Part shown: in pieces, positions 44,440 to 53,722 of the stretch
How the letters are laid out: every line of letters starts with the position of its first letter
Numbering within the stretch: position 1 is the stretch's first letter
Assembly: GCF_036880985.1 (NCBI RefSeq)
Contig: NZ_JBAJNO010000008.1
Location: 1,736,001-1,800,000, forward strand
Direction: 5' to 3'
DNA length: 64,000 nt
Source: Limibacter armeniacum
GTDB taxonomy: Bacteria; Bacteroidota; Bacteroidia; Cytophagales; Flammeovirgaceae
The notes under the pieces: generated by a model
What the model was told of the DNA's origin: nothing
What the model saw: the letters and a program-made list of their open reading frames with translations, nothing else
Database searches by the model: none
Position numbers and translations under genes: made by a program

Positions 44440-44470
44440 AAAGGAAGTTGAACATAGGTCGGCTTCCTTT
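44440..44470. terminator. Terminator between hisF and the phosphatase gene
   Basis: Stem AAAGGAAG/CTTCCTTT with a 15-nt loop and a T-run, between convergent genes. Confidence 0.6.
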
Positions 44471-44471
44471 T

Positions 44472-45800
44472 TCATACCTTTATACCAATAACCAACACAT
44501 CATCTGTCTGTTCCTGATCGCCCTTCCAGGTATCGAACTCATCTTTCATTATGTCTTTTTGCTTGCAAAGTGAATGAACACTGCAATAGTGGAGCATAGT
44601 CTTGAAGCGGTGTTTCATAAACTTACGATCATTTTTTCCTCCAAACTGATCCTGAAACCCATCTGAAAAAAGGTAATACAGGTCACCTTGCTTGGTGTTG
44701 ACCTTGGTTTCTTCAAATGGCTTTTCTCTTCCTAAATCCAATTCCCTGATACCTCTCCTGGTTGGCTTGATTTCAAAAAACTGTTTATTCCTAATGTAAT
44801 AAAGTGGTCTGCGAGCCCCTGCAAATCTTAAACTTTGATTATTTTCGTTGATCACGACAATCGCCAAATCCATTCCGCCACCCAAGTCTTTATTGTCTTT
44901 GTACTCAAAGCTTTTTAGCATCCCCTTGTCCATTTCACTAAGAATTCGTGACGGAGATACAATTCCTTTAGCCAGTACGATTTCATTCAGTAATTGAATG
45001 CCCAATACCGTAAGAAAGGCAGCAGGGACACCGTGTCCTGTACAGTCTCCAACCACCAGTATCTGATGATTGCCAATACGGTTGTACCAGTAAAAATCAC
45101 CACTTACAATGTCCTTAGGCTGGTTAAGTACAAAAGCTTCTTCAAACGCATCCTCAATTCTTCTGTCATTGCCAATAAGGGCTTTCTGGATTTGTTGCGC
45201 ATAGGTAATACTACTTGTTTGGATTGCATTGGCTTCTTTTAGCTTTGCCTCATACTCGAGGTGGTTCTTTTTGAATATCTGAACAGTCAGGAAGCAGAAA
45301 ACAGCAGTTAGGAAAATGGACCAGTAATAAGGGAAGTGAAATGGAGGGGGAGGCAATATTGGTTCAAAATACTTGAAGCCGGCAACGGTTATCATCATGG
45401 CAATGACAGCCATTCCTGCCAGAAAATAGTGCTGGGTTTGTTTGTCAAAAAAGAGGACAGGATTACAGACCATTGCCAAAAAAAGCAAGTGTAAACCTGC
45501 ATTGGGTCCATGAATCCAGCAGATAATAATCTTGGATAATAAAGCTAAAAAGAAGGTGCCTAACCGTGCTGCTACAAGTTTACCCTTGATATGCAAGACC
45601 AGAAATAGGGAAAATAAGAGTCCTTCAGTAAGTGCCACTCCAGCAAATATCCATTCAGTCTGGATCAGAAAGAAAATCGTGACTAGTAAGGTATAGCCAA
45701 TGATAGCGACTAGAATAAAGTTCAGTATTCTGTAAAGACGGTTTTCTTCAAAAGTTAAATCTGAATTAGAATTCAACCGTTGTTTAAGTATTGTAAGCAT
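44472..45800 (-). CDS. Membrane-bound SpoIIE/PP2C-type serine phosphatase
   Basis: A 442-residue protein. Six hydrophobic segments fill residues about 25-185. A short linker helix (HLEYEAKLKEANAIQTSSIT) leads to a SpoIIE-type PP2C domain (about 200-442) with YAQQIQKALIG, QPKDIVSGDFYWYN, VGDCTGHGVPAAFLTVLG and the closing DDVLVIGIKV. The metal-binding Asp residues are present, so activity is likely. Proteins of this type remove phosphate from Ser/Thr, often on anti-sigma-factor antagonists, but no STAS or switch kinase gene is nearby. Signals would be sensed through the membrane part. Confidence 0.88.
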   Translation of the reverse strand: MLTILKQRLNSNSDLTFEENRLYRILNFILVAIIGYTLLVTIFFLIQTEWIFAGVALTEGLLFSLFLVLHIKGKLVAARLGTFFLALLSKIIICWIHGPNAGLHLLFLAMVCNPVLFFDKQTQHYFLAGMAVIAMMITVAGFKYFEPILPPPPFHFPYYWSIFLTAVFCFLTVQIFKKNHLEYEAKLKEANAIQTSSITYAQQIQKALIGNDRRIEDAFEEAFVLNQPKDIVSGDFYWYNRIGNHQILVVGDCTGHGVPAAFLTVLGIQLLNEIVLAKGIVSPSRILSEMDKGMLKSFEYKDNKDLGGGMDLAIVVINENNQSLRFAGARRPLYYIRNKQFFEIKPTRRGIRELDLGREKPFEETKVNTKQGDLYYLFSDGFQDQFGGKNDRKFMKHRFKTMLHYCSVHSLCKQKDIMKDEFDTWKGDQEQTDDVLVIGIKV

Positions 45801-45918
45801 GAAGTGAAAAAATTCTTTAGGCTCAATTAATCTTAGAAAATATGGGTAAATCTGTTGTTAATCTGATGATCAATATAATAAAAATAAGAAGGTGTTAATA
45901 TATCTCAATCAAGCTATC

Positions 45919-46365
45919 CTAGATTTTTTTACTCATCAGAAAACGGTTGTGCTCTTTGAAGCCCCATTTTTTATAAAGTGATATAGCCCTGTTGTGTTTT
46001 TCTACTTCAAGATGAAGCGTATGGATGCCCAATGAAGTCGCTTCCTTGGTAAGGTGAGCGATGGCATGATTACCAATTCCCTTTCCTCTAAAACTTTGTT
46101 TGATATAGAGTTCATCCAAAAAAGCATCTTTGCCTCCAAACTCAAAACTAAAGCTGATCGTCAAGATCATATAGCCAGCAACCTTGCTATTTAACTTGAT
46201 CAGCCAGATTCGACCAAAATAATGAAGGCTGAAAAACTCTCCGAGTGCTTTCCTCATTTGAGCTTCATCAAACGGGTATCCATCAATCTCATAAAAATCT
46301 TTCATCATGGGAAGCAGTTCATCTATATGCTTATGGCTGGTAAGTTCAAATTCAGGAGTGTTCAT
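45919..46365 (-). CDS. GNAT family N-acetyltransferase
   Basis: A 148-residue acetyltransferase from the ATG at 46365. A longer frame to 46413 gives a Pro-rich N-terminus unlike the family. The acetyl-CoA loop is SFRGKGIGNHAIAHL (R/QxxGxG), with the preceding strand DAFLDELYIKQ and the following HLEVEKHNRAISLYKKWGF. The substrate is unknown; close relatives act on small amines or protein N-termini. Single gene. Confidence 0.88.
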   Translation of the reverse strand: MNTPEFELTSHKHIDELLPMMKDFYEIDGYPFDEAQMRKALGEFFSLHYFGRIWLIKLNSKVAGYMILTISFSFEFGGKDAFLDELYIKQSFRGKGIGNHAIAHLTKEATSLGIHTLHLEVEKHNRAISLYKKWGFKEHNRFLMSKKI

Positions 46366-46578
46366 AAGGGGGCTGGGATAGGGTTTGGGGAATGCGAATA
46401 GTTGAATATACACCCTTTTATTGAATGTTATATGAATACGCCGATTAGGGATTAGTCTGCAGGTGTTTTCTTCATAAAATAATAGTGTCTGTTTGTAAAA
46501 ACTAATTACCGCTTCGTGAATTATTTATAGAATTAAAATCACTATCGCCTACTTTTAAGTGTGTTCAATAAAACGTTA

Positions 46579-46599
46579 CAATTCTTGATTCAAGAATTG
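46579..46599. repeat. Inverted repeat upstream of the LytTR regulator
   Basis: CAATTCTTG-ATT-CAAGAATTG, a 9-bp perfect inverted repeat with a 3-nt centre and no T-run after it, so it looks more like a protein-binding site than a terminator. Confidence 0.4.
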
Positions 46600-46758
46600 A
46601 GACCTAATTTATTGCCCTTTGTTATGTAGAGCGAAAATTCGTAACAACCTCTTAAATAGAGGAATCTGTTAAGAATTAAAATACTTCTGTTAGGTTGACC
46701 TTAATAAGGTTTTCTTAATGATAGAAGGACTTTAGTAGACATCAGGCTTAAGGTGAAG

Positions 46759-46789
46759 AAAACATCTGAAAGTCTGATGTTTTTTTGTG
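46759..46789 (+). terminator. Terminator-like hairpin in the leader of the LytTR regulator
   Basis: An 8-bp stem AAAACATC/GATGTTTT with a 9-nt loop and a run of T. It could end a short upstream transcript or act as an attenuator. Confidence 0.45.
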
Positions 46790-46865
46790 TCTCTCCACAT
46801 TTGTACTATTTTTAGAGAACGACATGTGAAAACTATAGTTAAAAACTAAACTAATTACTAACCTG

Positions 46866-47636
46866 ATGACAAGCGCTAAAGACGACCATTTAGAGTCCAA
46901 AGAGTGTGTGCTAATACTTGAGGACGATATTAAACTATTGAACAATTTAGCTGAGAAAGTAAGACAACTAGGCTATGATGTAATCGAAGCAACTGACAGT
47001 AAAATGGCAATTTCACTATTCCGAGAACACATCCCTTCGGCTATGATCTCGGATATTCAACTTGGGGAAGGAGATATCAGTGGGATTGATACGGTGAGGA
47101 TGTTACAGAACCAATACAATTTTGCTGTCATATACCTGACTTCTTTTGTTGATAGCCTAACGATTCAGAAAGCAAAGACAACATTGCCATTCCAGTATTT
47201 GATCAAGCCAGTTTCTGATAAAGAGTTGGAAGTAGGATTGGCACTTTCCCTTGAACTGTATCACAGTACAAAACCTCAAAATATCATTGAGAGGGTTTCT
47301 ACATTTTTTATTAAGAGTAACTCTGAAGCCTATGCCAAGAAAGTATCAATAGAGGATATTCTTCTTATCAGGGCTGAAAGGGCATATAGTGAATTGACTT
47401 TGAGTAAAAATGGAGAAAAAGTGCTCGTGTCCTATAACCTAAGCCAGATTCTGAACAAGTTAAACAACCATCCAGACCTGTTGCGGGTTCACAGAAGCTA
47501 TTGTGTAAACTGGAACTACGTGAGAGGGGTTGGGACTTCAGAGCTTGTATTGGAAAGCCCTGCCGGTGAGCACTTTCCAATACCGATAGGTAAGTTTTAC
47601 AGGAATGAGGTAGTCTCAAGGATGGAGTTTCTATAG
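46866..47636 (+). CDS. Response regulator with LytTR DNA-binding domain
   Basis: A 256-residue two-component regulator. The receiver domain (about 12-130) has acidic D20/D21 (LILEDDIKLL), phospho-acceptor D63 (MISDIQLGEG), Thr92 (YLTSFVD) and K114 (YLIKPVSDKE). The LytTR domain (about 150-256) shows LIRAERAYSELTLSKNGEKV, LSQILNKLNNHPDLLRVHRS and YCVNWNYVRGVG, and binds DNA through beta-strands. No kinase gene is adjacent. The TPR kinase 4 kb downstream is a possible partner, which is inference. Single gene with a strong terminator after it. Confidence 0.93.
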   Translation: MTSAKDDHLESKECVLILEDDIKLLNNLAEKVRQLGYDVIEATDSKMAISLFREHIPSAMISDIQLGEGDISGIDTVRMLQNQYNFAVIYLTSFVDSLTIQKAKTTLPFQYLIKPVSDKELEVGLALSLELYHSTKPQNIIERVSTFFIKSNSEAYAKKVSIEDILLIRAERAYSELTLSKNGEKVLVSYNLSQILNKLNNHPDLLRVHRSYCVNWNYVRGVGTSELVLESPAGEHFPIPIGKFYRNEVVSRMEFL

Positions 47637-47659
47637 CAAATGGAGAATCCACAGTAATA

Positions 47660-47700
47660 AAAAATGCTCCAGTTTGGATAGTTCAAACTGGAGCATTTTT
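47660..47700. terminator. Bidirectional terminator after the LytTR regulator
   Basis: A 17-bp perfect stem (AAAAATGCTCCAGTTTG and complement) with a 7-nt loop and T-run, shared by the convergent M48 protease gene. Confidence 0.85.
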
Positions 47701-49286
47701 TAATAGACAGATTCACTGCACCATTGAATAGACTTGTCTTCTTTTAGCAGTACTGCCATCTTATAGGTTTTGTAATACCAATACTCCATTCCGTTGACCC
47801 TAAGTTTATTTTGGGGTTGTCCGAAAGTAGCGATTAACTGTGTTCGACTAAGCTCTAACAAGCTGGGGAGTTGACTGGCTTCCTTGATGATCAGTTGCCT
47901 GTTTTTTTGCTCAAAGCCTTTATGGTAATTGACTGTTTGTGTCCCTCTATTTTTTGCTTTAAAAGTCAGGTAATGCCTGTTGGGTAAATCCACTTTTAGG
48001 CTGTCATTTGAATTGCCTCTTGAGGTTGACTTGACAATCGCTAACAACGTCTCGACGTCAGGAGAGGAGGTAGTTGTGTTTGGAGTTGTCTGAAAAAGGC
48101 TTTCTATAAGCTGCTTTAGTTCCTGTGAATACTGATGTAGAAAACTTTCCTCTTCCAAAATTTTCCTGTTTAGTGTGTAAATCGCATCGTTGGAGCGTAT
48201 CAGGTCAAAATTGGTGATTGCTTTTTTGATGTTTCCACTTTTGGCTCTACTGATGCCTCTTATCAGTAGGGCGTCATCAGGAAGTGGCAAGTCAAATTGC
48301 TTTAGTAACTTTTCCAGTTCATTTATCTTTCCGCAGGCATTATCGTAATCCCCAAAATAGCAATATGCACAAGTGAGATTGATATAAGCAGTAGCATACA
48401 GAGGGTCAAGGCTAATGGCATTGGTGAAGTGCTGAATGATCTCTTCCCTTTGCCTTGGTGTAATACCTCTGTTCAAGCTTGTTGGCTGTTGGATTGAAGA
48501 AGCAAACGCATTGAACATATCAAAACTCAGTGGATAGACAAAGTCATTGGGAGCCTGTCCTTCATCAAAAAGGGATTTCAGTTTCAATACACCAAGGTTG
48601 TTGTGAACTTCCTTTAAAGGGAACTTCTGCTGTAGCATCTCAAAGCAGGTGATAGACTCCTGACTTTTTTCTGAAACAAACAGCCATTTTCCTGCCTCAA
48701 AGACTTTGGCATATTTAGCCACTTCCTGTTGCGCCTTTTCAGCAGTAGCTATTCGAGCTGCGAGGGTAGGATATCCCTTTTGGTGTGGTGAGAGTCCGTA
48801 AGCACTGTATACAGCCTTCAGAACGGCAGGGTAAAGCCTGTGTGTCGGGTATCCTGCCAATAAGCCATAATAAACAGCAAAGCGGTCAGCTTCCTCCTCA
48901 AGTTTGCTATTAGCGTTGTATTCATCTGATGTGTTCTCAGCAAAATGGTATCCACCTCCTTTTTTCTGGTAGTAATGCCCCATTTCATGAGATAGAATAC
49001 AAGCCAATGCATTGATGGAATCTACCCCGAATGTCATACAGATGTCATATGCCTTTTCCTCCAAGATAATTCTACCGGAAGTATTGCTATCAGCATAATA
49101 AGCAATTCGCTCAGTCGTCCTTCTAATTGTCAACTCAGGTGCAGGTATCAAAAGGTTATGTGCCCTGGCAACCTTTTGGATGACCTGTTTTGCAGTTTTG
49201 TATTTGTAAGAGCTAGGAGCTAAATCCTGTGAAAATCCTCTGCTGAGTGAGAGTAAACCAAAAAATACAAGCAGTTGTACTTTCAT
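47700..49286 (-). CDS. M48-like metalloprotease with TPR repeats
   Basis: A 528-residue secreted or periplasmic protein. Signal peptide 1-20 (ends near GFSQ). The M48-type zinc site is HEMGH at 100-104 (CILSHEMGHYYQKKG), with the third ligand in EEEADRFAVYY near 130. TPR-like repeats follow (about 205-370; AISLDPLYATAYINLTCAYC), then a C-terminal beta-rich part (about 400-528) ending WYYKTYKMAVLLKED. It lies 32 bp after an anti-sigma-like gene, so it is probably part of the sigma operon. The role may be quality control of the envelope or cleavage of a regulator; this is inference. Confidence 0.85.
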   Translation of the reverse strand: MKVQLLVFFGLLSLSRGFSQDLAPSSYKYKTAKQVIQKVARAHNLLIPAPELTIRRTTERIAYYADSNTSGRIILEEKAYDICMTFGVDSINALACILSHEMGHYYQKKGGGYHFAENTSDEYNANSKLEEEADRFAVYYGLLAGYPTHRLYPAVLKAVYSAYGLSPHQKGYPTLAARIATAEKAQQEVAKYAKVFEAGKWLFVSEKSQESITCFEMLQQKFPLKEVHNNLGVLKLKSLFDEGQAPNDFVYPLSFDMFNAFASSIQQPTSLNRGITPRQREEIIQHFTNAISLDPLYATAYINLTCAYCYFGDYDNACGKINELEKLLKQFDLPLPDDALLIRGISRAKSGNIKKAITNFDLIRSNDAIYTLNRKILEEESFLHQYSQELKQLIESLFQTTPNTTTSSPDVETLLAIVKSTSRGNSNDSLKVDLPNRHYLTFKAKNRGTQTVNYHKGFEQKNRQLIIKEASQLPSLLELSRTQLIATFGQPQNKLRVNGMEYWYYKTYKMAVLLKEDKSIQWCSESVY

Positions 49287-49318
49287 ATCAAAATTGGTGT
49301 TTGGAGGAGTTTGCGCAA

Positions 49319-49954
49319 TTAATCAGCTCTATTAATAGGCTGGGGAGTTTCTCCTGTATATGGCAGCAGGAATTGTTTTCCACTCAGTTTAAGTAATACA
49401 GGTGTTTCAGCTGTCTCGTCCACTTCTATATGTATGTCCTCTTTCTTGATTTCTAAAGCAGAGGCTGTATATAATGTCAATTTATGGGAGGAAAGGGTAT
49501 AATGAACTTCCTTGTTGTTTGATGAGTAAATCGTAACTGTAAATTCATTGGAGGCACTTTTGGCTAAACCCAACTCAGTATTGAGGTTCTTGGCTTCAAT
49601 TGAATATGAAGCAACCATACTGGATTCAAACCCTTGAATATTGTCTTGCTGAGTAAAGGAAAAATAGCCGATAAGCAGCAGTATTGCCGCCGCCGTAGCA
49701 CCCAAGCTATACCTGTAATTCCACATAGAGATTGACTTTGTTGGAGTCACCTCTTGCTCTTTTGTGGTAGACAGGTTTTTCTCTATTGAAAGGAAAGATG
49801 CCTGATCGTCTTTGAAAGAAGTCCATTTCATGATATGTTTTTGAGCTTCGACTTCCTTTCTGAGGTCAGCATCATCTTCGAGCTGTTTTTCAAAAGCGAT
49901 TTTTTCAGAAGGGGATAACTGGTCATTGAGGTACTGCGTAATTGTCTCGTTCAT
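49319..49954 (-). CDS. Probable anti-sigma factor, single-pass membrane protein
   Basis: A 211-residue protein. Residues 1-85 are a helical cytoplasmic part with ITQYLNDQLSPSEKIAFEKQ and LEDDADLRKEVEAQK, a pattern seen in anti-sigma domains of this phylum. One membrane helix follows (about 91-107; LGATAAAILLLIGYFSF), then a periplasmic beta-rich domain (about 115-211). It starts 3 bp after the stop of the sigma-factor gene, so the pair is cotranscribed and the protein probably holds the sigma factor at the membrane. There is no zinc-type HxxxCxxC motif. Confidence 0.75.
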   Translation of the reverse strand: MNETITQYLNDQLSPSEKIAFEKQLEDDADLRKEVEAQKHIMKWTSFKDDQASFLSIEKNLSTTKEQEVTPTKSISMWNYRYSLGATAAAILLLIGYFSFTQQDNIQGFESSMVASYSIEAKNLNTELGLAKSASNEFTVTIYSSNNKEVHYTLSSHKLTLYTASALEIKKEDIHIEVDETAETPVLLKLSGKQFLLPYTGETPQPINRAD

Positions 49955-49957
49955 ATC

Positions 49958-50515
49958 TTAAATGTTTTCAATGATCATTTTTTTCAGTTTGTCCATACAA
50001 CGTTTCCGCTGATTGGCGATAGCGTTTGGCTTCTTGTTCAAAGTGTCTGCCAATTCCTTATCCCTTTTTCCTTCAAAATATCTCGCTTTGATTAACTGTT
50101 GGCAGGGAGAATCCATTTTTTCAAGTGCGCTTTCTACTTGTAAAAGGCTCTCTTCCAGTTCAGTACTTTCATCACTTTCCTCAAGGTGATGAATCGGTAA
50201 TTCTTCAGGAGCCATTGCTTTAGGGGCTTTCTGCAACTTCACAGCTTCCGTGCTCCACCTTCTGTGTGTAATGGTATTGATATAAGCGCCAAAATTGGTG
50301 TCTTCAGCTATTTTACCTTGCTCAAGGTTGTTTTTTAGGATGGGCATTACCTGACTATGGTAAAGCTCTATGCCATCTTCTTCTGTACCTCCTTTTTTCC
50401 TGACAATCCTGATAACCAAAGACCTGTACTGAAGGTAGAGTCTTTCCCACTCTTTCCGGTCATTGGCTTTAAGTTTTGCCACTGAAAAGGACTCTAAGTC
50501 GTTTTCTTTTATCAT
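49958..50515 (-). CDS. ECF-type RNA polymerase sigma factor
   Basis: A 185-residue sigma-70 family protein with region 2 at about 20-95 (WERLYLQYRSLVIRIVRKKG, NFGAYINTITHRRWS) and region 4 at about 125-180, a helix-turn-helix (QQLIKARYFEGKRDKELADT, KKPNAIANQRKRCMDKLKKM). The linker is acidic. There are no regions 1 or 3, so it belongs to the ECF group. It is first in an operon with a membrane anti-sigma protein and an M48 protease, and likely responds to an envelope signal. Its promoter was not recognised. Confidence 0.87.
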   Translation of the reverse strand: MIKENDLESFSVAKLKANDRKEWERLYLQYRSLVIRIVRKKGGTEEDGIELYHSQVMPILKNNLEQGKIAEDTNFGAYINTITHRRWSTEAVKLQKAPKAMAPEELPIHHLEESDESTELEESLLQVESALEKMDSPCQQLIKARYFEGKRDKELADTLNKKPNAIANQRKRCMDKLKKMIIENI

Positions 50516-50699
50516 AAATCAATAATTGGTTTTAGTAAATAGTAATCTTTCAATCTATTGGTTGAGGCGTTAGTGTTTTAGCAATTTGCCCATAAAGTAA
50601 ATAAATATTCTAAGAATTGAGAAAGAAGAATTTTTCCACGTTGCTAAATGAGGAAAGGAGTAGAGGGTATCTGAAAAAATACTTGGCTTAATTCTGATT

Positions 50700-52829
50700 T
50701 TAAGCATGTATCAGTTTTTCAATACTGGAAAGTATTGGCTTTTGCTTGTTGGTCAACCGATAGATTAGAGAGACGGTTGCTCCATTGGCTGTGCTGCCTA
50801 CAGATAACTTACCTTTCAAGTGAGTAGCAATCAAACTCAAGACATAAGGGATATCAGACTTATTGCTGAACCCTTTTCCATTGTCTGTGACCTCAAGACA
50901 AGCAAAGTGCTGCTTAATTGGCATTAGTGATATCGTGACAGATACCACCTGATTTGGGTTGTGTTTCAATGTGTTGACCAAAGCCTCAATTGCAAAGCAG
51001 ATAATTGCTTCAACTTCGTCAGTGCTGTGGTAAACAGAGGCAATATTCATCTCTAAGTTGAGGCGATTGTCAAAAATCTGGTTCAGTGAATTTGCAACCT
51101 TGGAAAGGGAACACTGCACATTGTAAAGGTGAGGTCCTTCATTTCTGATCATGGATACTTCTTTGTGAACCAACTGAGTCTGAAGGATGCTGTCTTCAAC
51201 TTCCTTAAATGACCTCAGGATTTCGTCAGGGGATGAGGTTTGCTGATCTGCAAGTTGTGTACGGATATTTGAGAGGCAGTTCTGGAAGAAGTGTAACCGC
51301 TCATAGGTCATATGTTGTGTCTTTTGACTCTGTCTCAAGTCCCTTTTTGATTTCTTGAGCAGTAAGAATGCAACCAGTATTATCAGCAAAGCAACCAGTG
51401 AACTGCTTATAACCAGCCATTGCAATTGCAGGTGTTTGAGCTTGATCTGTTCCAGTTCGGAGACTATCATTTTCGATAGATGGTTTTCACCAATATTGGC
51501 TTTTTGATAGTATTCTTTTTGGGTCTGGATAGAGTCTTTAAGCGCCATTAACTGCTTGCTGTATGTCAGGGCTTCATTATATATTCCCTCTTCTTCAAAT
51601 ATTTTATTCAAAAAAGTAAGCGCACTAATTGTGGTCTCCAGATCTTGATAGAGATACCCTAAACGTATCACCTCTTTTAGTTTTACGGTAATTTCCTCAG
51701 TCGATTTTCCTTGTAAGGCACCAGCTCTCTCAAGGCTGGCTTCTAGCAGTTTAATGGATGGGGAGTAATCGATATTCTGAGGTTCTGTATAGTATTCTTT
51801 GGCAACCTGATACAGTTGCAATGCTTTTGGATAATCTTCAATGGCATTGTAATAAACTGCCTGACGGAAGTAGAGTGCGAATAGGTATTTGGTTTCTTTA
51901 CATTGTGCGAAAAGTGTTTTGGCTTCTTTCATTGATGCGACTCCGCTTCCATTCATATTCATAAGAAGAAATTTTCCCTTCAAGAAATGGTAATACCCTG
52001 AGATAAGAGTTCTTTGTTGAGGGGCTTTTATATGCTTGTCAGCGTATTTGCTATTGGCATCTATTAGTAGGAGGGCTTCTTCAACTTGGTTTTGTTTGGC
52101 AAAACTAGTCGCAAGTAGATCATTCACTCTGAAATATTCAGATGTTGAGAGCTTGTTTAAGTCATGGGACTCTAAAAATGTCTTACACAGGTCTGTTGCT
52201 TTCTTGTAATTGTATGAGTTAAGGTAGAGTTTAATCAGTTGGATGGTAAAGTAATTTGAGTAATCAGGAGAGAGGGTGTGGTTTTGAGCTAACTGTAAAT
52301 ACGCTTCATAACATTCGATAGTGGGAATGATTTCTTTTCTGTCCCTGTGAATATATCCTTTAGAGTATATGCAGACACTCATCTGATTGTAGTCATTTAG
52401 CTTTTTATATGCTGATAAAGCCAGATCAAAATAGTGGTAGGCGCTGTCATAAACCACCGGTGTGTCAGTGTGATATACTCTTCCCAAAAAGCGATAAACT
52501 GTTGCTTTGTCATAAGCAGTGACTTGGTGGGTTTGTTCCTTCGCTAGTATATCATAGTAATGAGCCTTTGCTGTCTCAAACTGTTTTAGCTTTTCGGAGG
52601 TACTACCCGCTTGTAAGATAAAGTCAATATAAAGGCTGTCTTTTTGGTCGAGCAAATGGAGATTGCTGACAAAAAGGTCGTAGGCTGTTTCATATTTCTT
52701 ATCTTTTTTGAGTTTCAGTCCTTTTTCAAAAAGAGCCTGATAAGGGGCATTGGATTGAGCATGTAGGTAAAAAGATAGTAAAAAGATAAATGCAGCAGAT
52801 AGTAAATAGTTTTTAGCTTTTATTCTCAT
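50700..52829 (-). CDS. TPR-containing sensor histidine kinase
   Basis: A 709-residue protein. Signal peptide 1-24 (YLHAQS), about 430 residues of TPR-like helices in the periplasm, a membrane helix near 470-492 (WLVISSSLVALLIILVAFLL), a dimerisation helix (MTYERLHFFQNCLSNIRTQL) and a C-terminal HATPase domain with the N-box FAIEALVNTLKHNPNQ and the G-box LEVTDNGKGFSNK. The phospho-acceptor region is unlike the standard HisKA_3 pattern, though His is present in ERLHFFQN. Such kinases usually act with LuxR- or LytTR-type regulators. No regulator gene is adjacent; the gene lies 184 bp upstream of the sigma operon. Confidence 0.85.
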   Translation of the reverse strand: MRIKAKNYLLSAAFIFLLSFYLHAQSNAPYQALFEKGLKLKKDKKYETAYDLFVSNLHLLDQKDSLYIDFILQAGSTSEKLKQFETAKAHYYDILAKEQTHQVTAYDKATVYRFLGRVYHTDTPVVYDSAYHYFDLALSAYKKLNDYNQMSVCIYSKGYIHRDRKEIIPTIECYEAYLQLAQNHTLSPDYSNYFTIQLIKLYLNSYNYKKATDLCKTFLESHDLNKLSTSEYFRVNDLLATSFAKQNQVEEALLLIDANSKYADKHIKAPQQRTLISGYYHFLKGKFLLMNMNGSGVASMKEAKTLFAQCKETKYLFALYFRQAVYYNAIEDYPKALQLYQVAKEYYTEPQNIDYSPSIKLLEASLERAGALQGKSTEEITVKLKEVIRLGYLYQDLETTISALTFLNKIFEEEGIYNEALTYSKQLMALKDSIQTQKEYYQKANIGENHLSKMIVSELEQIKLKHLQLQWLVISSSLVALLIILVAFLLLKKSKRDLRQSQKTQHMTYERLHFFQNCLSNIRTQLADQQTSSPDEILRSFKEVEDSILQTQLVHKEVSMIRNEGPHLYNVQCSLSKVANSLNQIFDNRLNLEMNIASVYHSTDEVEAIICFAIEALVNTLKHNPNQVVSVTISLMPIKQHFACLEVTDNGKGFSNKSDIPYVLSLIATHLKGKLSVGSTANGATVSLIYRLTNKQKPILSSIEKLIHA

Positions 52830-52970
52830 GTCAATGCTGAATCTATTCAGAGTTAAAAGTCAGCAAGGCTGATTATGTTGTTGTAACAATGTTTTAATTG
52901 CAAAATGTAAGTTTTTTATATTAAAAAATGAAGCTTTTTACATGCATGTTCTGGTATTATCACAAAAAAA

Positions 52971-53005
52971 CAAACCCCAATACATATAAAATGCATTGGG
53001 GTTTG
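52971..53005. terminator. Terminator after the malic enzyme gene
   Basis: An 11-bp perfect stem CAAACCCCAAT/ATTGGGGTTTG with a 13-nt partly paired loop (ACAT/ATGC), T-run on the minus strand. Confidence 0.75.
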
Positions 53006-53038
53006 AAATATATCGGTGACTTTCGCCACAAAATAAAA

Positions 53039-53722
53039 TTACTGATCGTAACGCTGCGCATCAACGTTGGCAAGCGCAATCATATTCAGGATTTCACGCT
53101 CTTCAGAACCTAGCTGAAGAATATGAACAGCTTTGTTCATACCTAGCATGATTGGTCCTACAGCCTCAATTTCACCCATTTCCTGAATCAGTTTATAAGC
53201 AATGTTTGCTGAAGTCAGGTTAGGGAAGATGAACACGTTAGCACCATCTTCAGCCAGTTCAGAGAATGGGAAGTTCTCTTTCAATGACTTAGTATTAACT
53301 GCGAAGTTAGCCTGAATATCACCATCTACAGTTAAGTCAGGGTGCTTTTCTTTCAGTAGTTTCAATGTCTGAATCATCTTCACAGAGTCAGGGTGCTTTG
53401 AAGAACCGAAGTTACTGTGAGACAGCAATGCTACTTTAGGTTCCAAGTCAAAGTCCTCTTTCACTGCTCTTACCACCATTTCAGTGATGTGGGCCAGCTC
53501 TTCAGCAGTTGGATCAAAGTTGATGGTTGTGTCAGCAAAGAACAGAGGTCCTTTCTTTGTTAGCATCATGTACATGCTGGCAACCAAGCCTTCTCTTGAC
53601 CCGATGATTTGCAGGGCAGGGGAGATTGTCTGAGCATAGTCACGTGTTACACCTGAGATCATTGCGTCTGCTTCTCCTTGCTCTACCATCATGGCAGCAA
53701 AGTAGTTACGCTTGTTCATCAA
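53039..53722 (-). CDS. Phosphotransacetylase-like part of split maeB
   Basis: The 227-residue downstream part, running from the [20 protein letters not shown] motif to FLPGS-type end sequences such as [19 protein letters not shown]. It is the C-terminal PTA-like domain of MaeB, thought to act in allosteric control by acetyl-CoA. Its apparent start (TTG/ATG at 53722/53719) lies within the conserved domain, so it is not a natural gene start. The frame really continues upstream to about 53803. Confidence 0.8.
   Translation of the reverse strand: MMNKRNYFAAMMVEQGEADAMISGVTRDYAQTISPALQIIGSREGLVASMYMMLTKKGPLFFADTTINFDPTAEELAHITEMVVRAVKEDFDLEPKVALLSHSNFGSSKHPDSVKMIQTLKLLKEKHPDLTVDGDIQANFAVNTKSLKENFPFSELAEDGANVFIFPNLTSANIAYKLIQEMGEIEAVGPIMLGMNKAVHILQLGSEEREILNMIALANVDAQRYDQ

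Larger units (their letters stand above)
46366..46865. other. Long leader region upstream of the LytTR regulator
   Basis: About 450-500 bp with no credible gene. It contains a 9-bp inverted repeat at 46579-46599 and a terminator-like hairpin at 46759-46783 that lies 80 bp before the regulator start. The role is unknown; an autoregulatory site or a small RNA is possible. Confidence 0.45.
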
